This document shows positions 16,329-25,211 of a DNA stretch of 64,000 nucleotides, piece by piece. A program made the translations under genes and the position numbers. The stretch comes from Luteibacter sp. OK325 (GTDB lineage Bacteria; Pseudomonadota; Gammaproteobacteria; Xanthomonadales; Rhodanobacteraceae). Every line of letters starts with the position of its first letter. Positions within the stretch are counted from its first letter, which is position 1. The DNA lies in assembly GCF_003050935.1 (NCBI RefSeq), contig NZ_QAOX01000001.1:372001-436000 (forward strand), written 5' to 3'. Below the pieces are notes generated by a model. It worked only from the letters and a program-made list of their open reading frames with translations, was not told the DNA's origin and searched no databases.

Positions 16329-16943
16329 TTACGCCGCTGCGGCGGTCGGCACGGCCGTGACCTTACGCGGGGCGCACGCGGACTGCATGATGTCCATGAC
16401 GCGGGCAAGGCCTTCCGGCATACCCTTGTCTTCCGCGTGAATAGCGACGTGGTACCTCGCGGAGTTATCGGACTGGCGGGTGTTCTCCTTGGCCGAAGCC
16501 ACCGAGCCGGCCACCTTGACGTTTGCCCTGAACAAACCGAACTTCATCGACATGTTCGCGTCGTAAGCATGCGAGCTGTTGCTAGATTCCTTCTCGGTGA
16601 CCGTCGATTTCACTTCCATGTCGAAGGTGATATCAACCGTACTGATCGCCAGGTTCGGCACCTTTACGATCGAAAGCAGCGGTACGTCGATCTCGACTTC
16701 TTCGTCGGAGATGCTCCCGTCCGGATTTTCGACGGGACGCTTGAACTTGAACGATGCCGTGCGGGTGTCACCGATACCGTCCGCGCTTTCGGCGTCGGGC
16801 AGGAAGCCGACGACCTTGATGAAGTCGGCGGTGGCCTGGGCCAGTTTGATCTGTCCATCGCATGCCGCGCTGAGCGGTGCACCGATGAGGTCACCCATCG
16901 GAAGACCCTGGAACTGGCTGGACATACTCACGAGTTCTGCCAT
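16329..16943 (-). CDS. DUF2589-family protein B
   Basis: A 204-aa DUF2589 protein. Typical features: an N-terminal helical part (FQGLPMGDLIGAPLSAACDGQIKLAQATADF), a central beta part with acidic linker (SISDEEVEIDVPLLSIVKVPNLAISTVDITFDMEV), and a segment where ASAKENTRQSDNSARYHV precedes a short helix. No signal peptide or membrane segment. The biochemical role of DUF2589 is unknown. Strong ribosome binding site AAAGGAG. It follows the DUF2589-A gene by 69 nt and ends just before an intrinsic terminator. Confidence 0.85.
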   Translation of the reverse strand: MAELVSMSSQFQGLPMGDLIGAPLSAACDGQIKLAQATADFIKVVGFLPDAESADGIGDTRTASFKFKRPVENPDGSISDEEVEIDVPLLSIVKVPNLAISTVDITFDMEVKSTVTEKESSNSSHAYDANMSMKFGLFRANVKVAGSVASAKENTRQSDNSARYHVAIHAEDKGMPEGLARVMDIMQSACAPRKVTAVPTAAAA

Positions 16944-17012
16944 GTCGTAACTCCTTTACTGTTGGCAAGACACGACGCACGGGATGCGCGGCGTGGTTCG
17001 ACCGGTATCGCC

Positions 17013-17543
17013 TCAGCTCTCCGGCCTGAACGTCTGGAAGACCCCTTGGGTCTGCGCTAAATGGGCCATGAGACGGGCCATCCCGTCACTGGGCTCGCTA
17101 CCTTCCACGCGCATCACGACGCGAACCGAGCCCGCCTTGCGGCCGCCGCTGGCCGCGGTCGTGTCCAGCTGAAGCACCGGACGTGTTGCCTCGCGAGGCA
17201 ACTCCCAGCCAGGCCGCGCGTCCATCGATGCGGTCACAGCGGGAGCCGCCGCTGGCTCGACGAGATGTCCCAGGTCGGCGTCGAAACTGATCTCGACGTC
17301 CTTGATCCGCAGAAGGTTCGTCGAGACCAGGGGCAGCAGCGGCGCCCTGTACAGGTCTTCGTCCTCGACCTTCGCATCCGGCTGCATGGACGGCATGCGG
17401 ATGACGACACTTTTCGGGCGGTTGTCCTCGTCGAAGTACTCGCTGAGGTAAGCCATCTGTCGTCGCTCGATGCGATCCTGCGCATCGATCACGGCACCGG
17501 CCATTGCCTCGATGAGACCGGGAAGCGGTGTATCTGCAGCCAC
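17013..17543 (-). CDS. DUF2589-family protein A
   Basis: A 176-aa protein with the same plan as its neighbour: LPGLIEAMAGAVIDAQDRIE helix, then LPLVSTNLLRIKDVEISFDA corresponding to PLLSIVKVPNLAISTVDITF, and a closing GSVRVVMRVEGSEPSDGMARLM that mirrors YHVAIHAEDKGMPEGLARVM. So the two are diverged tandem paralogues. GTG start with GAAGGA 8 nt upstream. It starts 15 nt after the GH108 stop, indicating one transcript with the endolysin. Confidence 0.8.
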   Translation of the reverse strand: MAADTPLPGLIEAMAGAVIDAQDRIERRQMAYLSEYFDEDNRPKSVVIRMPSMQPDAKVEDEDLYRAPLLPLVSTNLLRIKDVEISFDADLGHLVEPAAAPAVTASMDARPGWELPREATRPVLQLDTTAASGGRKAGSVRVVMRVEGSEPSDGMARLMAHLAQTQGVFQTFRPES

Positions 17544-17558
17544 GTATCATGTCCTTCT

Positions 17559-18101
17559 TCAAGGCGAAATGTAGGCAAAGGATTCGGTGCGCCGCAGCCA
17601 TCCGGCAAGGAAGCACTGCAACGAAGGGCGCCGTTTCGCCAGGCCGCGGTAGTAGTCGACGCGTCGCGTCTTGAACATGGCGTGTATCCGGGCGGCGTCG
17701 CAGGCGTTGACCACGCGCAGGGTGCGCGATCCGATCACTCCGTCGATGGCCAGTGCTGGCCGGGTGCCATGCTCGTTGAGCACCATCTGCAGCAACCGCG
17801 ACGACGTGGCGCCCGCGTTGACCTGGAAGTCGCACACCAGGCTGGCCAGGGATTGTGAGGCGATGTCGTCACCGCGAATGGCGTCCCAATAAAGCGCCTT
17901 GTAGATAATGCCGACCTGTTCGTCGGTCAGATCGCGCAGAAGGCCCATGCTGGGGGGGAGCCCGAGCAACGCACGCGAACACTGTGACAGCGTGCCGAGC
18001 GTGATTCCTTTGTTGGTAGCGCCACCCGGGTCGGCAGGGTGGTTGACGTATCCACCCTCGTGCTTGAGGAGGATAGGAAAGAACCGGGAGAAGTCAGCCA
18101 T
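17559..18101 (-). CDS. GH108-family N-acetylmuramidase (endolysin-like)
   Basis: A 180-aa muramidase of the glycosyl hydrolase 108 type. The catalytic Glu motif is KHEGGYVNHPADPGGATNKG (E about residue 15), followed by a C-terminal peptidoglycan-binding-3-like domain (LVCDFQVNAGATSSRLLQ, DGVIGSRTLRVVN). No signal peptide, so export would need a holin or another route. This enzyme class occurs in phage endolysins and in bacterial export systems. The start MADFSRFFPI is chosen because the longer frame to 18233 has no coding character. It is co-directional with, and 118 nt from, the orphan response regulator. Confidence 0.87.
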   Translation of the reverse strand: MADFSRFFPILLKHEGGYVNHPADPGGATNKGITLGTLSQCSRALLGLPPSMGLLRDLTDEQVGIIYKALYWDAIRGDDIASQSLASLVCDFQVNAGATSSRLLQMVLNEHGTRPALAIDGVIGSRTLRVVNACDAARIHAMFKTRRVDYYRGLAKRRPSLQCFLAGWLRRTESFAYISP

Positions 18102-18219
18102 CCGTGTGTGCTCTGCATCGGCGAACTCCGCGCCGTTGGGTGAAACTATCCGCTCATGCGGGCGCGTGCGGTATCGGTCGCGCACTGATTCGTTTCGGGT
18201 TGCGAACCTATTCGCTCGC

Positions 18220-18951
18220 TTAGTCGTCCACATCGACGAGCCCCTCGCGGACCGCGTAGCGTGTCAGCTGGGCAATGCCACGGATGCCGAGCTTGGCCAT
18301 CACGTGATCGCGATGGGTACCGACCGTCTTCATGCTGAGGTGAAGGCGGTCGGCGATTTCGCGCGTCGCGAGCCCTTCGGCATACAGCCGCGCCACCTCC
18401 CTCTCGCGATTGCTCAGTTCATCGCCGCTGGCGCCCGGGTGGACGGGACGACCGCGAAAGCTGTTGACCAGGACATGCGCGACGTCGGGACTGACGTAGG
18501 ACCCCGAATGCATCACGCCGTCGATGGCACGTGCAAGTACGTCGAACGTATTTCGCTTGGCGACATAGCCGTGGGCACCGGCGTCGAAGGCGGCCCTGAC
18601 CCAATGAGCCTGCTCCCGCGCGGACAGGCAAAGCATCCGCGTACCCGGCGAGTCCCTGGCGATGCGTCGCGCGACTTCGAGCCCCGACATGCCGGCGACG
18701 GCCGTGTCGAAGATCAGCAGATCGGGGCGCTCGTCCTGACCCATACGCACGCATTCCTGCCCGTCACCCGTGCTCCCGACGATATCCACGCCCTCGTGTG
18801 TCTGCAGCACGGCCGCCACCGCATCGCGCAGGACGGCCTGCTGATCGGCGAGAACCACGGTAGTGCGGGCACCGGCGCCTCTGTCACTGGCCCGGAAGGC
18901 CTGTGACAAAATGTGCCCGGCCTCAGGGCCAGGGAAAGGATGTCCATTCAT
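18220..18951 (-). CDS. Orphan NarL/FixJ-type response regulator
   Basis: A 243-aa protein with receiver (about 32-150) and LuxR-type HTH (DELSNREREVARLYAEGLAT, then EIADRLHLSMKTVGTHRDHV). The probable phosphoacceptor is D82 (LLIFDTAVAGMSG) and the conserved Lys is in HGYVAKRN. The usual acidic pair is reduced to a single Asp (LADQQAV). No histidine kinase is adjacent. It heads the GH108/DUF2589/holin-like cluster on the same strand and faces the STAND regulator, so it is a likely controller of the cluster; this is inference from position. Confidence 0.85.
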   Translation of the reverse strand: MNGHPFPGPEAGHILSQAFRASDRGAGARTTVVLADQQAVLRDAVAAVLQTHEGVDIVGSTGDGQECVRMGQDERPDLLIFDTAVAGMSGLEVARRIARDSPGTRMLCLSAREQAHWVRAAFDAGAHGYVAKRNTFDVLARAIDGVMHSGSYVSPDVAHVLVNSFRGRPVHPGASGDELSNREREVARLYAEGLATREIADRLHLSMKTVGTHRDHVMAKLGIRGIAQLTRYAVREGLVDVDD

Positions 18952-19097
18952 GTGTGCTGTCCAGGTGGAAGATGCCGTAGAGCCTTGTCGGAAAGGCGCC
19001 CGGGTGTCCTTCCGGAAACCTTACGGCGGGCCTTCTTCCCACAGACCAAGGACTTAGCGCGGCACAGTCCGGCCTGGCCGCGGCATGCATCATCGCC

Positions 19098-20498
19098 ATG
19101 AGGCCCCCCTTCTTCACGTTCGGCGACTGGACGGTGCGTCCCGGACAGCGCGTCATCGAGCGCCCGGAAGAGCGCATGTCGCTCGAACCGAAACTGATGG
19201 ATGTCCTGGTCGCACTGGCGTTGCGGGCACCCGAAGTGCTCTCGACCGATGAGTTACTCACCACCTGCTGGGCCGGCCATTTCTACGGGGATAATCCGGT
19301 GCACAAAGCCATTGCCCAGTTGCGTCGCGCGCTGGGCGATGACGCACGCGCGCCCCGCTACATTGCGACAATTCGCAAACGCGGTTACCAGGTAACGGCG
19401 TCGGTCGCTTTTCCGGACGGCCGTTCCGCGGTCAAACTGCCACTTCTTGCGGCATCCGCGCCGCCCTATCCAGGCGGCCCGGCCTTCGATTTCCTGGAGG
19501 CGCCGTTGTTCTTCGGACGCAGGCGATGCGCTTCGGAAGGTCTTAAGCGCCTCAAGGGAGCGCATAGCCAAGGCTACGCGTTCCTCCTCGTATACGGTCC
19601 ACCGGTGAGCGGCAAGACATCGCTCGTATGTGCCGGCGTTGCCCCACCGCTCCTTAGCCCTGCGGGATACGACGGGTTGCGCGCCCTGGCATTCGCCATG
19701 CTCCGCGGCGATCGTGCCGACGGACGTCCCTGGGACGCGCTCGCCACCGCCCTGTGTGCGTGGCATATCGACGGAGAACCGATTTTCGTCGAAAGCGAAC
19801 ACGCGTCTTTGACACGGTCGCTACTCGAAGACCTTAACCTCGTTCTCGGGCGCATCGCTCACCGACTTCACGGGCACGGTGCCGTCCTGATGCTGTTCGT
19901 TGACGACCTCGATGTCCTGTTGCGCGAAAGTACGGATGCCACGATGGCGCGTGCCTTTCTCGAGGCAATGTCGACGATGGCGGCGACCGGACAGATCGCG
20001 ATCGTCGCGACCTGTCAGGATCCCTCCCTGGACGGCCACGTTGCGAACAGTACGGCAATTCCACCTGTCATCTGCCAGGTGATGGCTCCCACACCGGGAG
20101 AACTTGCCCTGATGATCCGCCTGCCTGCGCGAATGGCGTGCTTGCGGTTCGAGCAGGACGCCGGCACGGAACAGCTACTGGACGATGTTCTGCTTGAACA
20201 TGTCCGAATCATGCAGCATCCCCTGCGTGTGCTGCCCTCCCTGCTACGACGGCTATATGACGCAAGGAGCGACGACGGGGTCCTGACTTTCGAGGCCTAC
20301 CGTCAGGCTTGCACGGACCACGCCCGACAGGATCGAACGCTCGTCGAACAAAGAGCGCGACACCGCACGCTGCGTCGGACATTCGCTGTTCGACTGCATC
20401 GTCAATGGAGGGAGCGTTTGCTGAGGACGTTAGCGATACTGGCTGTCAGTGCCTGCTGCCTCGGAGCGGTCTCGGTGGCTTGGGTTACCGCCTGGTAG
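19098..20498 (+). CDS. Winged-helix / STAND-type ATPase regulator with C-terminal membrane anchor
   Basis: A 466-aa protein. Residues 1-105 are an OmpR/CadC-type winged helix (PKLMDVLVALALRAPEVLST, VHKAIAQLRRALGDD, YIATIRKRGYQV). A P-loop NTPase follows with Walker A GPPVSGKTS (about 167-175) and Walker B VLMLFVDDLDVL, as in nSTAND proteins, and a single hydrophobic segment near the C-terminus (LLRTLAILAVSACCLGAVSVAW). Related regulators usually carry WD40 or TPR sensor repeats after the NTPase; these are absent. Divergent from the orphan response regulator with a 146-nt gap. Confidence 0.8.
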   Translation: MRPPFFTFGDWTVRPGQRVIERPEERMSLEPKLMDVLVALALRAPEVLSTDELLTTCWAGHFYGDNPVHKAIAQLRRALGDDARAPRYIATIRKRGYQVTASVAFPDGRSAVKLPLLAASAPPYPGGPAFDFLEAPLFFGRRRCASEGLKRLKGAHSQGYAFLLVYGPPVSGKTSLVCAGVAPPLLSPAGYDGLRALAFAMLRGDRADGRPWDALATALCAWHIDGEPIFVESEHASLTRSLLEDLNLVLGRIAHRLHGHGAVLMLFVDDLDVLLRESTDATMARAFLEAMSTMAATGQIAIVATCQDPSLDGHVANSTAIPPVICQVMAPTPGELALMIRLPARMACLRFEQDAGTEQLLDDVLLEHVRIMQHPLRVLPSLLRRLYDARSDDGVLTFEAYRQACTDHARQDRTLVEQRARHRTLRRTFAVRLHRQWRERLLRTLAILAVSACCLGAVSVAWVTAW

Positions 20499-20546
20499 AA
20501 GGCCGGTCGATTCAGCAACGGAATCACCCATTCGTCGTATGCGGGC

Positions 20547-20581
20547 AAAAAAAAGCCCCTGATTTCTCAGAGGCTTTTTTC
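20547..20581. terminator. Bidirectional intrinsic terminator
   Basis: AAAAAAAAGCCCCTGA-tttc-TCAGAGGCTTTTTT: a GC stem flanked by A and T runs, so it can stop transcription from both the STAND gene on the plus strand and the tRNA-Gln / ribosomal protein unit on the minus strand. Confidence 0.88.
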
Positions 20582-20584
20582 GTT

Positions 20585-20658
20585 TGGCTGGGAGACTAGG
20601 ATTCGAACCTAGATAGACAGCGTCAGAGGCTGTCGTCCTACCGTTAGACGATCTCCCA
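20585..20658 (-). tRNA. tRNA-Gln (anticodon CTG)
   Basis: A 74-nt tRNA on the minus strand: acceptor TGGGAGA pairing with TCTCCCA, D-arm GTCTAACGGTAGGAC, anticodon loop CTCTGAC giving CTG (Gln, codon CAG), T-arm loop TTCGAAT, and an encoded CCA end. It lies downstream of rpsI in the same direction and is followed by an intrinsic terminator. Confidence 0.95.
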
Positions 20659-20715
20659 ATAAACCTTGGCTCGACGCGCTCTGACCTTAGTGCGTCGAAC
20701 TTTGAAGCGCGATGA

Positions 20716-21108
20716 TTAGCGCTTCGAGAACTGCGTTGCGCGGCGGGCCTTGTGCAGACCGACCTTCTTACGCTCGACTTCGCGGGCGTCGCGGGTCATG
20801 AAACCAGCCTTGCGCAGCGGCGACTTCAGCGCTTCGTCGTATTCGACGAGGGCGCGGGAGATACCGAGGCGAATGGCGCCGGCCTGACCCGTGATGCCGC
20901 CACCGGCGACGGTGACCATGATATCAAACTTGTCGACGTTCTCGGTCAGTTCGAGCGGCTGGCGCACGATCATGCGCGAGGTCTCGCGACCGAAGAACTG
21001 GTCGAGCGGCTTGCCGTTGACCACGATGCCACCGGTGCCCTTGCGAAGGAACACGCGGGCGGCGGAGGTCTTGCGGCGGCCGGTACCGTAATTCTGCTGG
21101 GTAGCCAT
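20716..21108 (-). CDS. rpsI: 30S ribosomal protein S9
   Basis: A 130-aa S9 protein with the normal length and ends: [20 protein letters not shown] at the start and the conserved basic tail [12 protein letters not shown], whose last Arg reaches the P-site tRNA. AAGGAA precedes the ATG. It lies 9 nt after rplM, the standard rplM-rpsI operon. Confidence 0.98.
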   Translation of the reverse strand: MATQQNYGTGRRKTSAARVFLRKGTGGIVVNGKPLDQFFGRETSRMIVRQPLELTENVDKFDIMVTVAGGGITGQAGAIRLGISRALVEYDEALKSPLRKAGFMTRDAREVERKKVGLHKARRATQFSKR

Positions 21109-21117
21109 GTAAATTCC

Positions 21118-21546
21118 TTAGATTTCCAGCGCCTGAGGCATCTGCGCGGTGTGCGGGTGCTCGGCGCCGCCGTACACCTTGAGCTTGCGGTACATGGCGC
21201 GACCCAGCGGGTTCTTCGGCAGCATGCCCTTGACGGCGATCTCGATCACGCGCTCCGGGTGGGTAGCCAGCAGATCCTTGAGACTCGTGGTCTTCAGGTT
21301 GCCGACGTAGCCGGTGAAGCGGTGGTACATCTTGTCGTCCAGCTTGGCACCGGTCACGGCCACCTTCTCAGCGTTGATCACGACGATGTAGTCGCCGGTG
21401 TCGACGTGCGGGGTGAACTCGGGCTTGTGCTTGCCGCGGAGGCGACGCGCGACCTCGGTCGAAAGACGACCCAGGGTCTTGTTCGTGGCATCAACCACGA
21501 ACCAATCGCGCTTGACGCTTTCCGGCTTGGCGGTGAACGTTTTCAT
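21118..21546 (-). CDS. rplM: 50S ribosomal protein L13
   Basis: A 142-aa L13 ([20 protein letters not shown], with the usual motifs [16 protein letters not shown] and [20 protein letters not shown]). The open frame extends to 21984 but everything upstream of this Met is unrelated to L13. First gene of the rplM-rpsI operon; the 265-nt gap up to coq7 should contain its promoter. Confidence 0.98.
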   Translation of the reverse strand: MKTFTAKPESVKRDWFVVDATNKTLGRLSTEVARRLRGKHKPEFTPHVDTGDYIVVINAEKVAVTGAKLDDKMYHRFTGYVGNLKTTSLKDLLATHPERVIEIAVKGMLPKNPLGRAMYRKLKVYGGAEHPHTAQMPQALEI

Positions 21547-21811
21547 TTCAAATACCTGGTTTGCCGCCGTTGAGACGGAACACGGAATCGGTGAAAGCAA
21601 AGGCGCGAGAGAATAGCGGACTTTTCCCTCGTCGCGCAAGCCCACCGTGCAGGTGAGCTTCGGGCCGACAATCATAATGGATGACGGGGCCCGTTCACAA
21701 GCGGTCCCGGTTCCTGAGCGGCTACCGCGACAAGCGGCCGCAGCGTCTTCATCTGGATTCGGGAGTCGCCCATTATAACCTGCGTCGTATCCGTTCGTAA
21801 GGAGTTCCTTC

Positions 21812-22453
21812 ATGACCGTTCGCACCCTGAGCCCTCTCGACCGCCTGCTGAGCGGCCTGGAACGCGCCATGGAAGCCGTGGCAGGCTCGCCCGAGCCCGC
21901 GCGCCGCTCTCCCGGTGATGCCGTGCCCGACGCGCCCCTGGACGACGCCGAGCGGCGCCACGCCGCCGGCCTGATGCGGATCAACCACGTCGGCGAGGTC
22001 TGTGCGCAGGCCCTCTATGTCGGTCAGGCCGCCCTCGCCCGCACCGACGAAACCCGCGAACACCTGATGCACGCCGCCCAGGAAGAAACCGACCACCTGG
22101 CCTGGTGCGCGGAGCGCCTCAGGCAGCTCGACAGCCGCCCCAGCCTGCTCAACCCACTCTGGTACGCCGGCAGTTACGCCATCGGCGTGGCCGCCGCCGC
22201 CGTGGGCGACCCGATCAGCCTGGGTTTCGTTGTGGAAACCGAGCGCCAGGTGGAAGCCCATCTTGCCGAGCACCTCGAGCACCTGCCCGCGCAGGATGAC
22301 CGTAGCCGCGCCATCCTGCGCCAGATGCAGGCCGACGAGATCCGCCATGCCGACGCAGCACAGGCGCGCGGCGGCATCGACCTTCCGTGGCCGCTCCCAC
22401 AGCTGATGCATGCCGCGTCGGCCGTGATGAAAGCGGTTGCCTACCGGATCTAA
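21812..22453 (+). CDS. coq7: Demethoxyubiquinone hydroxylase
   Basis: A 213-aa Coq7-type carboxylate-bridged di-iron hydroxylase of ubiquinone synthesis, catalysing the C6-hydroxylation of demethoxyubiquinol. Ligand motifs are visible: [39 protein letters not shown] and DEIRHADAA (E-x2-H pairs of two four-helix halves). The N-terminal extension is typical of the bacterial family. AAGGAG 7 nt before the ATG. Divergent from rplM. Confidence 0.93.
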   Translation: MTVRTLSPLDRLLSGLERAMEAVAGSPEPARRSPGDAVPDAPLDDAERRHAAGLMRINHVGEVCAQALYVGQAALARTDETREHLMHAAQEETDHLAWCAERLRQLDSRPSLLNPLWYAGSYAIGVAAAAVGDPISLGFVVETERQVEAHLAEHLEHLPAQDDRSRAILRQMQADEIRHADAAQARGGIDLPWPLPQLMHAASAVMKAVAYRI

Positions 22454-22501
22454 CGGCAGCCGCCGAAGCCGCCGTGAATGGCGGGCGTACCCAAGGGTCG
22501 A

Positions 22502-23380
22502 TCAGGTGGTGCTGTCACTTCCGATGCCATCCAGTTCGGCGAGGGCATCACCGGGCAGCTTCAGGGCGGCAGACGCAAGATTCTCCCGAAGGTGCCCGAT
22601 CGACGAGGTTCCCGGGATAAGCATGATGTTCGGCGAGCGGTGCAGCAGCCACGCCAGTGCGACTTGCATGGGCGTGGCCTCGAGACGCTCGGCGACACGC
22701 GACAAGGTCGAGGACTGCAACGGCGTGAAGCCACCCAAGGGAAAGAAGGGCACGTAGGCCGTACCTTCGCCAGCCAGGTCGTCGATAAGCGTATCGTCGT
22801 CGCGGTGCGCCAGGTTGTACTGGTTCTGCACGCACACGACGGCGGCGATCTTCCGGCCCTCCGCAATCTGCGTCGGCGTGACGTTGCTCAGTCCGAGGTG
22901 ACGGATCAGCCCCTGCTGTTGCAGCTTCGCCAGCACCGAAAATGTCTCCTCGATCGAACCTTCCGCAGGACCGTGCACGTCGAACATGGCGCGCAGGTTC
23001 ACCACATCGAGCACGTCCTTGCCGAGGTTACGCAGGTTGTCGTGCACCGCACGGGTCAGGTCTTCGGCTGAAAACGCCGGATGCCATTCGCCCTTCGGTC
23101 CGCGCACCGCGCCAACCTTGGTCACGATGACGAGGTCGTCCCGATACGGATGCAGCGCCTCGCGGATCAGCTGATTGGTGATGTGCGGACCATAGAAGTC
23201 GCTGGTGTCGATGTGGTCGACGCCACTTTCCACCGCTTCGCGCAGGACGGCGAGCGCCGCGTTGCGGTCGCTTGGCGGCCCGAAAACCCCCTTGCCGGCG
23301 AGCTGCATGGCGCCGTAGCCAAGCCTTTTGACTGTGTGGTCGCCGAGGGCGAACGTGCCGGATGCGTTGATCTGGGACAT
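22502..23380 (-). CDS. Aldo/keto reductase
   Basis: A 292-aa NADPH-dependent aldo/keto reductase. Catalytic tetrad: Asp in DTSDFYGP (D and Y), Lys in IVTKVGAV; the usual His position is occupied in VVNLRAMFDVHG, where a clear His is not aligned with confidence. The C-terminal phosphate-binding segment IPGTSSIGHLRENL is present. Start at MSQINASGTF with GGAGA upstream. It lies head to head with a LysR gene, which probably regulates it. Confidence 0.88.
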   Translation of the reverse strand: MSQINASGTFALGDHTVKRLGYGAMQLAGKGVFGPPSDRNAALAVLREAVESGVDHIDTSDFYGPHITNQLIREALHPYRDDLVIVTKVGAVRGPKGEWHPAFSAEDLTRAVHDNLRNLGKDVLDVVNLRAMFDVHGPAEGSIEETFSVLAKLQQQGLIRHLGLSNVTPTQIAEGRKIAAVVCVQNQYNLAHRDDDTLIDDLAGEGTAYVPFFPLGGFTPLQSSTLSRVAERLEATPMQVALAWLLHRSPNIMLIPGTSSIGHLRENLASAALKLPGDALAELDGIGSDSTT

Positions 23381-23493
23381 GACGGGTCTCCGTGGGTAGA
23401 CGTGCATCCTAGGCGCTGTGTGCTGCCACGATAACCGTGCACAATCGGGACAGGTCGTGCGCCTTTTCGCACAGTAAAGCCCTTGAGGATCCC

Positions 23494-24396
23494 ATGGCCG
23501 ACCTCGCAGACCTGAGTGCCTTCGTCGCCGTAGCGCGCGCCCGCGGCTTCCGCGAGGCCGCCCGCCTGAGCGGCGGCAGCGCCTCGGCGCTGAGCGAAGC
23601 GGTTCGTCGACTGGAAGCCCAGCTCGGCGTAAGACTGCTCAACCGGACGACCCGTACCGTGGTGCCCACCGAGGTGGGCGAAGGACTGCTCCTGCGACTC
23701 GGCCCCGCCCTGACCGAGGTCGATTCGGCCATCGACGTGGTGAACGGCTTCCGCGACCGGCCCGCGGGGACGCTGCGTCTCAATGTGCCGGTCAGCGCGG
23801 CCCGCCTGGTCCTGCCGACCATCGTGCCGCCGTTCCTGGCCGCCTACCCCGACATCCGGCTGGACGTGACGACCGAGGAAAGCTTCGTCGACGTCCTTGC
23901 GGCCGGCTGCGACGCCGGCATCCGCTACGACGAGCGCCTGGAACAGGACATGATCGCGGTACCCATCGGGCCGCGCGTGCAGCGCTTCGCCGCTGCCGCC
24001 TCGCCGGCCTACCTCGCCCGTCATGGACACCCCGAACACCCTCGCGACTTGCTCCACCATGCCTGCCTGCGCGGTCGTTTCCCGAGCGGCAGCATGCCGG
24101 CCTGGGAATTCGAGCGGGACGGCGAGGTCGTGGTCGTCGACCCCACCGGCCCGATGATCGTACGTATCGGCGGGGGCACCGATCTGGCGGTCGATGTCGC
24201 AGTGGCCGGCACCGGGATCGTCTGCCTGTTCGAAGACTGGCTCCGTCCGTTTTTCGAACGCGGCGACCTCGAGCCCGTGCTCGAATCCTGGTGGCCGAGC
24301 TTTTCGGGGCCGCTCCTTTACTACCCCGGCCGGCGACTCGTGCCCGCCCCGCTGCGCGCCTTCATCGACTTCATCAAGGTCAACGCATCGGCATAA
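23494..24396 (+). CDS. LysR-family transcriptional regulator
   Basis: A 300-aa LysR regulator: HTH in residues 1-60 (LSAFVAVARARGFREAARLS, SASALSEAVRRLEAQLGVRL), effector domain from about 90 to the end. Divergent from the aldo/keto reductase gene with a 113-nt gap, the common layout of LysR and target. The start MADLADLSAF is chosen because the HTH begins there; the frame upstream to 23437 is not LysR-like. Confidence 0.92.
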   Translation: MADLADLSAFVAVARARGFREAARLSGGSASALSEAVRRLEAQLGVRLLNRTTRTVVPTEVGEGLLLRLGPALTEVDSAIDVVNGFRDRPAGTLRLNVPVSAARLVLPTIVPPFLAAYPDIRLDVTTEESFVDVLAAGCDAGIRYDERLEQDMIAVPIGPRVQRFAAAASPAYLARHGHPEHPRDLLHHACLRGRFPSGSMPAWEFERDGEVVVVDPTGPMIVRIGGGTDLAVDVAVAGTGIVCLFEDWLRPFFERGDLEPVLESWWPSFSGPLLYYPGRRLVPAPLRAFIDFIKVNASA

Positions 24397-24420
24397 AAAA
24401 AGCCCCGCTTTCGCGGGGCT
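24395..24420 (-). terminator. Intrinsic terminator of speD
   Basis: On the minus strand AGCCCCGC-gaaa-GCGGGGCT followed by TTTTTT. It overlaps the stop region of the convergent LysR gene and ends speD transcription; on the plus strand the stem lacks a strong T-run. Confidence 0.88.
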
Positions 24421-24425
24421 TCTCG

Positions 24426-25211
24426 TCACATCAGGTTGCGGCCGTGGAAGAGTTCCTCGATCTCGCGGCGGAGCAGCGACTCGATGCGCTGGCGCTCCTT
24501 GAACGAGAGGTCGTCGGCCTGGGCCTCGAAGAGGTACGTATCGAGGTCGAAGTCCTTGATGTGCATCTTCGTGTGGAAGATGTTTTCCTGGTACACGTTC
24601 ACGTCGAACATCTCGTACTTCTGACGGATGTGCTTGGCCAGGTAGTCCTGCACCGAGTTGATCTTGTGATCGATGAAGTGCTTCTTGCCCTTGACGTCGC
24701 GCGTGAAGCCGCGCACGCGGTAGTCGGCAATGACAATGTCCGACTCGAAGCTGTCGATCAGGTAGTTCAGGGCCTTCAGCGGCGAGATGACGCCGCAGGT
24801 GGCGACGTCGATATCGGCACGGAACGTCGCGATGCCATTGTGCGGATGCGTTTCCGGGTAGGTATGGACGGTGATGTGGCTCTTGTCCATGTGCGCCACG
24901 ACGGCACCGGAGATCGTGTCCCGGCCCAGCTTTTCGACCACCGGCTCCTCGGAAATGAGGATGGTGACCGAAGCGCCCTGCGGATCGTAATCCTGGCGCG
25001 CGATGTTCAGGATGTTCGCGCCGATGATCTCGGCCACGTCCGTCAGGATCTGGGTCAGGCGGTCGGCGTCGTACTGCTCATCGATGTACTCGATGTAGTT
25101 CTGGCGCTGCTGCTCCGAAACGGCATAGCAGATATCGTAGATATTGAAACTCAGCGCCTTGGTGAGGTTGTTGAAACCTTGCAGGCGAAGGCGGGGAAGC
25201 GGTTTGACCAC
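24426..25211 (-). CDS. speD: S-adenosylmethionine decarboxylase proenzyme
   Basis: A 261-aa SpeD of the Escherichia coli type, close to the normal 264 aa. Self-cleavage occurs before Ser111 in [13 protein letters not shown] to create the pyruvoyl group; the enzyme supplies decarboxylated AdoMet for spermidine. Conserved [20 protein letters not shown] and [17 protein letters not shown] are present. Monocistronic with its own terminator; divergent from clp. Confidence 0.97.
   Translation of the reverse strand: MVKPLPRLRLQGFNNLTKALSFNIYDICYAVSEQQRQNYIEYIDEQYDADRLTQILTDVAEIIGANILNIARQDYDPQGASVTILISEEPVVEKLGRDTISGAVVAHMDKSHITVHTYPETHPHNGIATFRADIDVATCGVISPLKALNYLIDSFESDIVIADYRVRGFTRDVKGKKHFIDHKINSVQDYLAKHIRQKYEMFDVNVYQENIFHTKMHIKDFDLDTYLFEAQADDLSFKERQRIESLLRREIEELFHGRNLM

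Noticed and set aside
13831-18951. Prophage remnant
   Set aside because: Endolysin and holin-like genes are present, but there are no structural, integrase or replication genes and no attachment-like repeats that I could see.
23167-24429. Minus-strand 420-aa open frame
   Set aside because: Antisense to the LysR gene and overlapping the aldo/keto reductase start; no recognisable domain.
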